IMG/VR virus record: IMGVR_UViG_3300009610_000088
Span: 1-24,562 of that record
Direction: 5' to 3' (one strand)
DNA from: a virus
Length of the DNA stretch: 24,562 bases
Shown: piece after piece, positions 14,498-21,636 of the stretch
Position numbering within the stretch: the stretch's first letter is position 1
Layout of the letters: the number at the start of each line of letters is the position of its first letter
Program-made: the position numbers and the translations under genes
The notes under the pieces: model-generated
Seen by the model: the letters and a program-made list of their open reading frames with translations, nothing else
Told to the model about the DNA's origin: nothing
Database searches by the model: none

Positions 14498-15499
14498 TTA
14501 TCTGACTCCTGCGAGAAGCTGACCGATCGAGGGAATGGGGTTGCCGCGCGCTTGCGGCTTGAAGACGGGGGCGACGGGGGTGTGCGGACCGAGGTGCGCG
14601 TAGGGCGCGGGCGTGGTGGTGGTGCCGCCCTGGAACGCGGCGAGCATGGGCAGCGCGGCGAGGAGCTTGCCCACTCCCGGCTGCTGCTGCTGCTGTTTGC
14701 CTCCGGTCTGCGTCTGTGGCGGGGGCGGCTGGGTCGGCTTAGTCCGATCCGGCGTGGTGAGCACCGGCCCGTGTATGTCGGGAGGCGTCTTCGGCCACGA
14801 GTCGCCAATGACAACGGGCGGATTCGGCTTCGCGGGTTGGAACGTATCACCTATCTCGTATCCACCTCCGGTCTGCGGGAAATCCCAATAGGTCTTGTAG
14901 TCGCCTTTGGTCTGCGGCAAATCCCAGTAGGTCTTGTAATCGCCGCGTTTAATCGGATCATCCGGATCAGTGGTATCCCAAGTCGTCGTCTCAAACTTGT
15001 ACGGCGGAGGATTCGGATCATAGTCCTCGACCTTATACTCGCCGGGAAACGGGTAACTCGGATCGGTGAATCCGGTGACATCTGTCGTGAAAGTGGGGTT
15101 CCCGCCGCCGCCACTGCCGCCACCGCTGGGATAGAACCCGCTTCCTCCGGGCAAGGACGAGAGGTACTGGTTTACGTCGTAGTTCGGTGTGTATCCAAGG
15201 TATTGGAGAGGATCCGTATCACCGATGACCTCAGTGGTATAAGTCGGATTACCTGTGCCAGGATCAAACCCCGCCGGACCGGTTCCTCCGGGCGTCTCGG
15301 TGGTCTGCCCCTCGTTGGGCGTCGTCGGAGCCGTGCCCCCCGATTGCGCTATCTGATCCTCCCAGGAGGTGACTGGCGTGTTGTAGCCGTAGGGATCGTA
15401 AGCACCGTAAGGATTGTTATAGTTCCACCAATAGCCGCCATCCCCATACGGATTGTAGCCCCCGGTATTGCCTGGCGGTCGGTTGCCAATGTATTCCAT
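14498..15499 (-). CDS. Low-complexity Tyr/Gly/Pro-rich virion-associated protein
   Basis: A 333-residue protein, mostly disordered by composition. It has AAGGAG 6 nt before the ATG, the best ribosome binding site in this part of the operon. The N-terminus is Tyr/Gly/Asn-rich (NPYGDGGYWWNYNNPYGAYD). Two internal repeats are clear: GNPTYTTEVIGDTDP against GNPTFTTDVTGFTDP, and GDYKTYWDLPQT against GDYKTYWDFPQT in tandem. A Q-run and a Pro/Thr-rich tail follow, with one hydrophobic patch (GKLLAALPMLAAF). No family is recognised. The neighbours imply a structural or ejected protein. Such Tyr/Gly-rich sequences can form flexible or phase-separating material, but nothing here proves that. Confidence 0.6.
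   Translation of the reverse strand: MEYIGNRPPGNTGGYNPYGDGGYWWNYNNPYGAYDPYGYNTPVTSWEDQIAQSGGTAPTTPNEGQTTETPGGTGPAGFDPGTGNPTYTTEVIGDTDPLQYLGYTPNYDVNQYLSSLPGGSGFYPSGGGSGGGGNPTFTTDVTGFTDPSYPFPGEYKVEDYDPNPPPYKFETTTWDTTDPDDPIKRGDYKTYWDLPQTKGDYKTYWDFPQTGGGYEIGDTFQPAKPNPPVVIGDSWPKTPPDIHGPVLTTPDRTKPTQPPPPQTQTGGKQQQQQPGVGKLLAALPMLAAFQGGTTTTPAPYAHLGPHTPVAPVFKPQARGNPIPSIGQLLAGVR
14873..14946 (-). repeat. Tandem repeat coding for GDYKTYWD(L/F)PQT
   Basis: Two adjacent units of about 36 nt inside the Tyr/Gly-rich gene encode GDYKTYWDLPQT and GDYKTYWDFPQT. On the plus strand each reads AAATCCCA-TAGGTCTTGTA or similar. They are nearly identical at both DNA and protein level, pointing to recent slippage or duplication. 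Confidence 0.8.
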
Positions 15500-15505
15500 G
15501 TCAGT

Positions 15506-15511
15506 CTCCTT
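15506..15511 (-). promoter_or_regulatory. Ribosome binding site AAGGAG
   Basis: AAGGAG on the minus strand, 6 nt before the ATG at 15499. It overlaps the stop codon of the upstream gene (15510-15512), so translation of the two genes is probably coupled. Confidence 0.7.
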
Positions 15512-16412
15512 ACCCGAAGAAGTTGCTGGTGCCGCCAGGAGGTGTGCCTACCGTGGTGCCAGTCGGTACGATCGGCGGAGTCCCGGCGGTGGTTCCCTGT
15601 TTACGCATCTGCTCGATGATCTGCAGCAAAGCCGGAATACTCAGCCCGGCGCCGATGATGGCTGACGCCGTACTCGGCTGCGGCACCTTCACCTCTGACA
15701 CCGCCTCGGCCCCGAACGGCTGACGGATCAGGTTGCCATAATTCAGCAGATTCTCATACGGTAACCGCTGCTCATACTCGTACCGGTTGGCATTCTCGTT
15801 CCGCTGCGCTTCCTCCTGCGCCCGGATCTGCGCGCCCACCGCGCCCGTGATCTGCCCCGGCGCCGTGAGATTCGCCTGCAACTGCGGGATGTTCTGCATC
15901 GTCTGCATCGCCTGCTGCTGAGCAGACAGATAGCCCTGGTTCGCCAAACCAGACGACACTTCTCCCGCCACGCGCTCGGCATCGCGCACCGCCTGCGCCT
16001 CCCCGATCGACTGCCTCGAGCCGCCATAGCCGCCGCTGGCAATCCCCTGGTGCCGGATGGCCGGCAGCGCCCGCGTCAGCAACTGATCGCCGATGGGTGC
16101 CACGGCCGCCGAGATCGCATTCTTCAGGTACGGGTTCGTCGCCGGATCCCGCCCCGCTCCGAGGTTGAACTCCGCGCTCTTCGTCCCGAGTTCAGCGAGG
16201 TACTGCGCCGGGGTGGCCGCAGCGCCGGTCTGCCGCAACGCCGAGAGTTCGTCTTGATTAAAATCAGCAACCCGTGGTTCGGGACTCAGCTTCGGTCCAC
16301 CCTGCTGATACAATCGCGTGCTTTCATCAACAAACTGCTTCAATGCCGGTTGTTGGAAGCTTGGGTAGTTAGTCGTTGAGGTTGCGACGTTACCGCCTGC
16401 GGATTTTCCCAT
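15510..16412 (-). CDS. Putative internal virion / DNA ejection protein
   Basis: A 300-residue protein with GAGG 8 nt upstream of its ATG. After a short N-terminus it contains a helical core with a NPYLKNAI segment, a Gly-rich turn RHQGIASGGYGGSRQSIGE, then long Ala/Gln helices (LANQGYLSAQQQAMQTMQ; QEEAQRNENANRYEYEQRLP). The pattern N-P-Y-L ... G-G-x-G-S-R-Q-x-I-x-E ... Y-x2-A is one I know from proteins found next to the tail and internal genes of podovirus-like phages, thought to be ejection proteins. The C-terminus has a hydrophobic helix (TASAIIGAGLSIPALLQII) and a Gly/Thr/Pro tail. It overlaps the end of the GNAT gene by 23 nt. Confidence 0.65.
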   Translation of the reverse strand: MGKSAGGNVATSTTNYPSFQQPALKQFVDESTRLYQQGGPKLSPEPRVADFNQDELSALRQTGAAATPAQYLAELGTKSAEFNLGAGRDPATNPYLKNAISAAVAPIGDQLLTRALPAIRHQGIASGGYGGSRQSIGEAQAVRDAERVAGEVSSGLANQGYLSAQQQAMQTMQNIPQLQANLTAPGQITGAVGAQIRAQEEAQRNENANRYEYEQRLPYENLLNYGNLIRQPFGAEAVSEVKVPQPSTASAIIGAGLSIPALLQIIEQMRKQGTTAGTPPIVPTGTTVGTPPGGTSNFFG

Positions 16413-16911
16413 TATGATTCCTCACTTCCATGATTAAGGTTACGTAAGCAGGTTCAAATCCGAGCGGGGCCAAAAGTCTGGTGAGACCTTTCCTGCCACT
16501 AGCTTCCAATCGCTCACATTGGTTCTCGCGGGCGTAAGCCTCAAGGGCCACGCGAGCGTGACCGCCCCAGTCCCGGAAGGAAATCCCCTGAAGGAGCACG
16601 ATTCGCAAAACCCTCAAACAGGGGTACTCAGTACACTCGGTTAGAATCACACCAAGGAGTTCAGCCCCGTCGCCAGCCAACGCTACCCACACCTGCATTT
16701 TGTCGGCAGCGATGTACGCCTTAATCGAGCTTTCGCTTAACTCTCCGTGGCAATGTTTGAGGGCTTCGGCGAAGTAGGGCGTCAATCTCACGAACACCGC
16801 AGGCTCGATGGCCATCTCTGAATTGAGGCGCGTAACCTGGATTCGCCGGGGGGCCAACTGTTTGGCTATCGGAAGCGGCGAGATTTCTTCCAGAACTTGT
16901 TCAGTATTCAT
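16390..16911 (-). CDS. GNAT-like acetyltransferase-fold protein
   Basis: A 173-residue protein. I choose ATG 16911, because the next residues match the duplicated N-terminus at 17662; the frame extends upstream to 16998 but into the inserted HNH region. The order is: a short leader, AKQLAPRRIQVTRL, a helix with LTPYFAEALKHC, a strand VWVALAGDGAELLGVILTE, a helix GGHARVALEAYARE, the GR-K-GLTRLLAPLGFEP segment and a closing strand. This resembles GNAT-like proteins that phages carry beside their tail genes; the C-terminal GR-x-G-x3-L-x2-L-GF motif is typical. Whether it acetylates anything is unknown. No clear ribosome binding site is present, and a 10-bp inverted repeat lies in its leader. The usual coupling to an upstream gene appears broken by the HNH insertion. 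Confidence 0.65.
   Translation of the reverse strand: MNTEQVLEEISPLPIAKQLAPRRIQVTRLNSEMAIEPAVFVRLTPYFAEALKHCHGELSESSIKAYIAADKMQVWVALAGDGAELLGVILTECTEYPCLRVLRIVLLQGISFRDWGGHARVALEAYARENQCERLEASGRKGLTRLLAPLGFEPAYVTLIMEVRNHNGKIRRR
16803..16866 (-). repeat. Diverged repeat of the GNAT 5' region, copy B
   Basis: This segment aligns without gaps to 17558-17621 (copy A). By eye 47 of 64 positions agree, about 73 percent. Protein-level identity is higher, so the copies are old or came from different phages and are not a fresh target-site duplication. Confidence 0.75.
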
Positions 16912-16923
16912 GGTTAAATGAGT

Positions 16924-16956
16924 GAGCGGATGGATGCGGCAAACACCCATCCGCTC
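16924..16956. other. Perfect 10-bp inverted repeat
   Basis: GAGCGGATGG (16924-16933) and CCATCCGCTC (16947-16956), separated by 13 nt. It lies in the 73-nt space between the divergent starts of the HNH gene (+) and the GNAT gene (-). No T-run follows on either strand, so it is not a plain terminator. It could be an operator, a recognition site or a leftover of the insertion. Confidence 0.8.
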
Positions 16957-16984
16957 GACAGTCAGGAAAGGATGAGTTTCCCGA

Positions 16985-17557
16985 ATGCCTGAAGCCAATT
17001 CTATCTACCGCTACAAGACGGTTGACGATCTTATCGCAAAACACGTCCCCGATAGACAACCGGGCCAATGCTGGCTTTGGGTTGGCGCGACCAGCAAGGG
17101 ATACGGCAGTTGTATCTGGCGATATAAGCCCTACAAGGCGCATCGGCTGGTGTACGAACACCTCGTCGGTGCTATTCCTGAAGGCTTGCAGCTCGATCAC
17201 TTGTGCCGAAACCGCCGGTGCGTAAACCCTGCACACTTGGAACCAGTCACGATGGCGGAGAATATTCGCCGGGGCATAAACTACTGGCGCGAGAGAAAAC
17301 ACTGCTCGAAGGGTCATGCCTATGATGCTGCCAACACCCATATCAACGGATCTGGGGAAAGGGTCTGCCGGGAGTGTAAACGCCAGAGCTATCACTGGCA
17401 GGGCGGGATTTGGAACCGAGACAAAACTCACTGCGTTCACGGCCATGCCCTTGATGCCGCTAACACCTACATCCAAAAAAACGGATCTCGCCACTGCCGG
17501 GAATGTCACCGCCAGTGGGACCGCATCTATCGCGCGAAGAGGAAGCTGACGGCTTAG
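16985..17557 (+). CDS. HNH homing-type endonuclease with two zinc repeats
   Basis: A 190-residue protein on the plus strand, inside a minus-strand operon. It has CWLW (29-32), a middle part with KAHRLVYEHLVG, and the HNH_3-type core LDHLCRNRRCVNPAHLEPVT (D71-H72, C74, C79, N81, H84) followed by EN-x2-RG. Two C-terminal repeats of about 43 residues spacing read HCSKGHAYDAANT ... CRECKR (C107, H111, C128, C131) and HCVHGHALDAANT ... CRECHR (C150, H154, C171, C174), likely zinc-binding DNA contacts. These features are typical of phage homing endonucleases. The gene ends exactly where similarity between two copies of the GNAT N-terminus ends. An AAGGATGAG stretch upstream may be its ribosome binding site. 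No promoter was recognised. Confidence 0.85.
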   Translation: MPEANSIYRYKTVDDLIAKHVPDRQPGQCWLWVGATSKGYGSCIWRYKPYKAHRLVYEHLVGAIPEGLQLDHLCRNRRCVNPAHLEPVTMAENIRRGINYWRERKHCSKGHAYDAANTHINGSGERVCRECKRQSYHWQGGIWNRDKTHCVHGHALDAANTYIQKNGSRHCRECHRQWDRIYRAKRKLTA

Positions 17558-17662
17558 CTCAATCGCCATCTCAGAACTGAGCCGGGTAACTTGCAACTTG
17601 CGCGGGGCAAGCTGCTTGGCGACCACCGGAGCTTCGATGATAGGCGTTTCTTCAAGTGTCAT
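17557..17662 (-). pseudogene. GNAT N-terminal fragment cut off by the HNH gene
   Basis: The reading frame starts with an ATGA overlap with the tail-fibre stop and begins MTLEETPIIEAPVVAKQLAP. The stretch AKQLAPRKLQVTRLSSEMAIE matches residues of the downstream GNAT protein at 18 of 21 positions. Right after MAIE the match ends, at the stop codon of the HNH gene. The frame happens to stay open through the antisense of HNH as far as 16901, but those residues look like a shadow. I read it as the 5' end of a second GNAT-like gene whose remainder was replaced. A short peptide may still be made. Confidence 0.65.
17558..17621 (-). repeat. Diverged repeat of the GNAT 5' region, copy A
   Basis: Partner of the segment at 16803-16866. 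It begins immediately after the HNH stop codon. Together the two copies flank the HNH gene and its leader. Confidence 0.75.
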
Positions 17663-19365
17663 GGTGTAGCCGCCGCCGCTTCAAGTGCCTCGACTTTCGC
17701 CTTCAGTTGTTTGATGGCAAGAATGGCGTGCATTAGGCATTCATGAATGTTGACACCGAGTATTTCGACCTCCTCGGGATCGTCCGGAGAGAGCTTACCA
17801 AGGCTCTTGGATACTGTTCCCGGCAACACCTGTTCAATTTCCTGCGCGATGAAGCTTAGAACGCGCGTCCCTTCGGGCGTACCGGCGAGGCCATTGTAAG
17901 TGGCTTCGATTGGGCGCAACTGAGCGATGATGTCCAGCCCGCCCTGAAGATCTTTCACGTCGCGCTTCACGCGCGCATCTGACGCTATTGTCCAAGCCGA
18001 AGTGGTGGGTTTTGCCGCGCTATCTGTCGATAATTGCAACTGGTAGGCAGGCCCGGCTGTACCGATACCCACATTGCCGGTGCTCTGAATGGTCACAGCA
18101 CGGGTACGAGTCCCGCCAACGTCGAAGCCGTGATTGTAGCCGTCGTAGCGCGTGCCGAAACCACCCTCGGCCCAGAGACGGGAAGCGGTGTCCCAAGCCG
18201 GCGCGGCACTGAAGGGCAAATGGATATAGTTAGTCTGAACCTGCCCCACATTATTCAGGTTGAACGCGGCGCCTTCGATGTTGCTCAGCCAGGGCGTTTG
18301 GGAAGTGCCGGGCGGAGCGGCCCAGGAGGCGTCTTCGCGGAGGTACTTAGTGATCCCAGCGGTGGTGCCGGGAGTAGGCACGGTACCGCCACGACCGGAC
18401 GCGCCGCTGGCGATCATGGGCAGTGCGTTCAAAGTAACATCCGCGGTAAGTGCGCCGCCGCCGGACAGGCCGGTCCCTGCGATCACTTGCCTCGAAGTGG
18501 GCACGCCCGCCGCCGGAGCACCCGTGATTTTGGCATAGGCGAGCGAAGTGATCCAGGCCGGATCGGGATAACTGCCGAGGACCGACACCGCGTTGGTGAC
18601 TTGAGCGGCAGTGTAGTCGCCGCTCGCTGCGATGACAGCCCCGGTCCTGGTGAACACGCTGGTGACGGCACTGGCCGGCAGGGCAGTCCAGGCTCCATCG
18701 CCTCTGAGCCAGTTACTCGCGCTGGGTGTACCTGACCCAAGACGTGCTACTGCGAAGATGCCAGAAGTGGTATCGGCAGCAGCATGAACGTGCGCCGCAG
18801 GCGTGAAAGTAGTAGGTACGCCGGTCAACTTCGAGTAAGCCAGACTCGTGATCCAGCCAGGATTGGCATACGATCCGAGAATGGAGACGGCGTTAGTCAC
18901 TTGCGCGGCCGTGTAATCTCCACTCGCCGCAATGACATCTCCAATGCGCGTGAAGACGCTCGTGACTGCCCCAGCACCACCGCCGCCGGGAATCGTCACC
19001 ACCGTGCGCGTGCCGTCGTCTGTGGCCGTGACGCCTGCGCCCACGAAGTTGAGGATCGTTCTCGTGGTGAGGGCAACGCCTTCGTCCTGGACGATGGTAT
19101 AGCCGCCACCACCTCCTCCGCCACCGCTCATCGCGTGCCACGCGCCGGCGTAATAAACGTAGTACCCGGCCCCCGCTCCCGGGTTCCAGTCAGTGCCATC
19201 GGCGTAGGCTAGCATGCCCTCCCGCGGCTTAGCTGGTGCCACATGCCAGACCTTGTGAATAGAATCGCGGTGCCGGTTGATATCGATCTGCTGGTCCTCG
19301 GCCACGCTCCACAGCATCTTCAGCCCTTCGCGGGTATCGTCGGGGAGCGGCCGGTCTAGTGGCAT
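17659..19365 (-). CDS. Tail fibre with C-terminal S74 intramolecular chaperone
   Basis: A 568-residue fibre protein. The N-terminal part has DTREGLKMLWSVAEDQ and a short DGTDWNPGAG repeat-like segment, then a Gly-rich hinge. Two modules of about 52 residues, 100 residues apart (about 131-181 and 231-282), share AVTSVFTR-G-VIAASGDYTA and AQVTNAVS-LGSY. A LREDASWAAPPG type segment follows, typical of fibre shafts, then GNVGIGT. The C-terminus is a Peptidase_S74 domain: the self-cleavage dyad is S462 and K467 in SDARVKRD, followed by LRPIEATYNG, FIAQEIEQVLP and a helical coiled end. S74 domains help trimers fold and cut themselves off. It probably binds the host surface. The start is 1 nt after the upstream stop. 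Confidence 0.85.
   Translation of the reverse strand: MPLDRPLPDDTREGLKMLWSVAEDQQIDINRHRDSIHKVWHVAPAKPREGMLAYADGTDWNPGAGAGYYVYYAGAWHAMSGGGGGGGGYTIVQDEGVALTTRTILNFVGAGVTATDDGTRTVVTIPGGGGAGAVTSVFTRIGDVIAASGDYTAAQVTNAVSILGSYANPGWITSLAYSKLTGVPTTFTPAAHVHAAADTTSGIFAVARLGSGTPSASNWLRGDGAWTALPASAVTSVFTRTGAVIAASGDYTAAQVTNAVSVLGSYPDPAWITSLAYAKITGAPAAGVPTSRQVIAGTGLSGGGALTADVTLNALPMIASGASGRGGTVPTPGTTAGITKYLREDASWAAPPGTSQTPWLSNIEGAAFNLNNVGQVQTNYIHLPFSAAPAWDTASRLWAEGGFGTRYDGYNHGFDVGGTRTRAVTIQSTGNVGIGTAGPAYQLQLSTDSAAKPTTSAWTIASDARVKRDVKDLQGGLDIIAQLRPIEATYNGLAGTPEGTRVLSFIAQEIEQVLPGTVSKSLGKLSPDDPEEVEILGVNIHECLMHAILAIKQLKAKVEALEAAAATP
18530..18672 (-). repeat. Fibre module repeat, second copy
   Basis: This segment and that at 18830-18972 encode the same module of about 50 residues in the tail fibre. 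The DNA identity by eye is about three quarters, while the protein is clearly more alike, so selection has kept the module. Confidence 0.75.
18830..18972 (-). repeat. Fibre module repeat, first copy
   Basis: Partner of the repeat at 18530-18672. In the protein it is the N-terminal of the two modules, roughly residues 131-181. Confidence 0.75.
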
Positions 19366-19366
19366 G

Positions 19367-20947
19367 TCATAGGCTCGCTGTCGGCTCGAGGTCTAAGTCA
19401 AAGCCGATGAGTTTCCAGTTGACGCCCTCGTGGAAGCATTGCACGCGATAGGAAAGATACCGGAACGTGCCGAAGAAGCCGAGCTTTACGGTCTGGCCCT
19501 GCGTGAACAGTTGCGCCGGCTGCCACGAGACCGGAGCCTTGCGGCCCATCGAGAAACCTATGGTGATCGAGAAGGTGATGCCGTCGTCACACACGAACTT
19601 GGGCCAGATCTCGCGCATCACCGCCAGGCGCCCGTGGTCGATGACGATCTCGCCGCGCGACGTCCCCTTCACCGCCACGCCGATGCGCTCGACGTAGTTC
19701 ACGGAAGCATCCCCCACATCCACGGTTTCCCCATTGACCCGGAGGCGGAGCGCAGTCGACGCCAGCGCCAAGCCCTCGGAGGCCCGCTCGTAGATGTTGT
19801 ATTCCCAGGTGATGGGATCTTGTGCGGCCCAGGTGCCTACCACCGAGGCCCAGGAGTTGGTGCTCGGCGTGGACTTGCTGGGACCGGCGGCAATGGCGTG
19901 GTTGTTGTCTTCGAGGTCGCGGATCGCCCAGGTGTCGAACTGCCAATTCCATACAAGGGCGCGGTTGGTGGCCTCCGTCCCGCCGGTGGGAAAGCAGATC
20001 CAGACTTCCTTGGCATTCATCTTCCGGACGACGCGCACTTTGTCGTAAGAGGTGGCGGTCAGTTGCGAGAAGAACCAGCGCTTCGTGCGGTCGTAGCCTA
20101 TGCTGGTGACGCTCTGGAGATCGTGAATGACGAAGTCGTCGGCGGTCACCTGGAATACTTTGTTGAGGAAGGTGACGGCGCAGCCTTGCGCCAGTGCCCC
20201 GATCTCGCTGAAGACCCGCCGGAAAGCCATGATGTCCTGGCCGCCGATAAAAGTCATTGCCCACGTCTGCACGCCGGTCATGATCATGAGCTGGTTGCCG
20301 ACCTGGAGGGCGTCGATGATGCGGTCCTCGCCTTCGGAGAGCGAGATCTGCCCGGCGTCGAGCGTCTCGTCGGCCACATCCCAGGAGGGCGGGATTCCCA
20401 GCGGGTCAGCGGGGTGCGACCACATGACCAGCCGGTCGTCCCGCTCGCCTGAGATCGTTACGTCGAGGGCGACGAGGAAATTCTTGAAAGGCGTGATTAC
20501 CTTCGCTCTGTGCGTGGCAGGCCAGTTAGGCAGATCGGCTAGATCCGCTGCTGCGTTAGGCAGATCCCAGTACTGCGGCACGTCGACGCCATTGTTCAGG
20601 ATCAGGTGATCGTTGAACATCCCGCCATTCCAGAAGTCCTGGGTGGTTCCGGTATAGGGACCGGCGAGGCGGGTGATGTCGGTGACGGTGTCGCCAGTGA
20701 GAGCAATGACCTGCTGCAGACCCGTGTAGACCCAGTACCGGCCGGCGAGGCCGTGGACGAAGAAGAGTCCGTAGGGAATGGGCGAGCCGGCGAAGTTGAT
20801 CAAGGTACGCCAGGAGGGTGCCCGCTGCACACCTCCCAGTTCGAATTGCACGTTGCGGCAGTCCGACCAGAAGTTGGGCGGCAGATCGTAGGGCGGCTGG
20901 TCTGTGATCAACCCGGTCTTGCCGACGAAATTGACAGGCACGATCAT
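19367..20947 (-). CDS. P22 gp10-like tail / DNA stabilization protein
   Basis: A 526-residue protein starting at ATG 20947 by ATGA overlap; an extension to 21127 gives an Arg/Pro-rich shadow sequence and is rejected. The N-terminus GKTGLITDQPPYDLPPNFWSD followed by C-RNVQFELGGVQRAP is typical of podovirus tail tube or nozzle proteins such as P22 gp10 (packaged-DNA stabilization). The middle has beta-propeller-like repeats (DRLVMWSHPADP, IIDALQVGNQLMIMTG, VFQVTADDFVIHDL). The C-terminal part ends in strands around KLIGFDLDLEP. It would close the portal channel and connect to fibres. The order adaptor, then this gene, then fibre supports the role. A specific P22 homology was not tested. Confidence 0.7.
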   Translation of the reverse strand: MIVPVNFVGKTGLITDQPPYDLPPNFWSDCRNVQFELGGVQRAPSWRTLINFAGSPIPYGLFFVHGLAGRYWVYTGLQQVIALTGDTVTDITRLAGPYTGTTQDFWNGGMFNDHLILNNGVDVPQYWDLPNAAADLADLPNWPATHRAKVITPFKNFLVALDVTISGERDDRLVMWSHPADPLGIPPSWDVADETLDAGQISLSEGEDRIIDALQVGNQLMIMTGVQTWAMTFIGGQDIMAFRRVFSEIGALAQGCAVTFLNKVFQVTADDFVIHDLQSVTSIGYDRTKRWFFSQLTATSYDKVRVVRKMNAKEVWICFPTGGTEATNRALVWNWQFDTWAIRDLEDNNHAIAAGPSKSTPSTNSWASVVGTWAAQDPITWEYNIYERASEGLALASTALRLRVNGETVDVGDASVNYVERIGVAVKGTSRGEIVIDHGRLAVMREIWPKFVCDDGITFSITIGFSMGRKAPVSWQPAQLFTQGQTVKLGFFGTFRYLSYRVQCFHEGVNWKLIGFDLDLEPTASL

Positions 20948-21633
20948 GGAATGCCCACCTCTGTCTGGTAGCCCAAGAGGGCGTCCTCCCCGGAGCCGAC
21001 AACGGCGCGGCGCATGGACTCTAACCTCGAGGTGGTTTCCTGGGCGATGCGGCGGCGGGCCTCGGCGCGGTCCTGCCCGAACAGCGTAGCGGCCTCGTTG
21101 TCGCGGATGTTGCGCGCCACATGCCAACCGGCTTCGGCAATCAGGATGTCCTCACCCTTGACGCTCCATATATTGGTACTGCTGGGACCGGATAGTTCGG
21201 TGTCCCGCCGATAGTAAAAGAACTGGACCGTGTAACTGATATCGGGAGTGGGGTAAAACTGGATGTTAGCCGGATTTTGACCCTGGAGATTGAAATTGCG
21301 GGGTCTGCCCCGCGCGTCCCGGCCCATCGTCTGGATATGCTCCTGGTAGCCGCCGTATACCTTAAACGGTTGAGCGTAGTATTTGGTGTCAGTGGTGGCC
21401 TTGCATATATAAACAATGTCATCGGCCATCTCGATGAAATCGCTCGGCATCTGGAGCCACTGTTCCCCGGCTAAGGCTTCGGTGTTCTGTTGACTTTGCA
21501 GGAACCACGGATAGGGCGGGGTCTTCTCAAGCACCCGCTGCGCCTGGCGGATCTCCGAGTAGATCATGGTGTCAATGTCGGTGCGCTGGCCTAACCTTCC
21601 AGCAAGCAGCGATTTCATATCATCGAGAGTCAT
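20944..21633 (-). CDS. P22 gp4-like head-tail adaptor
   Basis: A 229-residue protein. It starts with MTLDDMKSLLAGRLGQRTDI and an early helix IYSEIRQAQRVLEKTPPYPWFL, the usual beginning of phage adaptor proteins of the gp4 or DUF6682 kind. The middle has LQMPSDFIEM, YGGYQEHIQTM and an IQFYPTPDISYTVQFFYYRR beta segment. The C-terminal helix (AEARRRIAQETTSRLESMRR) would contact the portal ring. Such adaptors form a dodecamer between portal and tail. It starts 3 nt after the stop of the fibre gene and its own stop overlaps the next start. Confidence 0.7.
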   Translation of the reverse strand: MTLDDMKSLLAGRLGQRTDIDTMIYSEIRQAQRVLEKTPPYPWFLQSQQNTEALAGEQWLQMPSDFIEMADDIVYICKATTDTKYYAQPFKVYGGYQEHIQTMGRDARGRPRNFNLQGQNPANIQFYPTPDISYTVQFFYYRRDTELSGPSSTNIWSVKGEDILIAEAGWHVARNIRDNEAATLFGQDRAEARRRIAQETTSRLESMRRAVVGSGEDALLGYQTEVGIP

Positions 21634-21636
21634 GGC

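Noticed and set aside
14342-15619. A 425-codon open frame on the plus strand
   Set aside because: It is antisense to two late genes with good ribosome binding sites and is Arg/Gly/Val-rich, as shadows of such genes usually are.
16901-17662. A 253-codon minus-strand gene
   Set aside because: Only the first 35 codons show similarity to a real protein. The rest is antisense to a clear HNH endonuclease gene. I keep only the first part as a fragment.
17659-19365. Diversity-generating retroelement acting on the fibre
   Set aside because: The fibre modules are repeated, but no reverse transcriptase or template repeat is seen in the window, and the differences are not concentrated at adenines.
20948-21127. 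N-terminal extension of the gp10-like protein
   Set aside because: The extra 60 residues are Arg/Pro/Gly-rich shadow of the adaptor gene, and the ATGA overlap at 20947 gives a family-like start.
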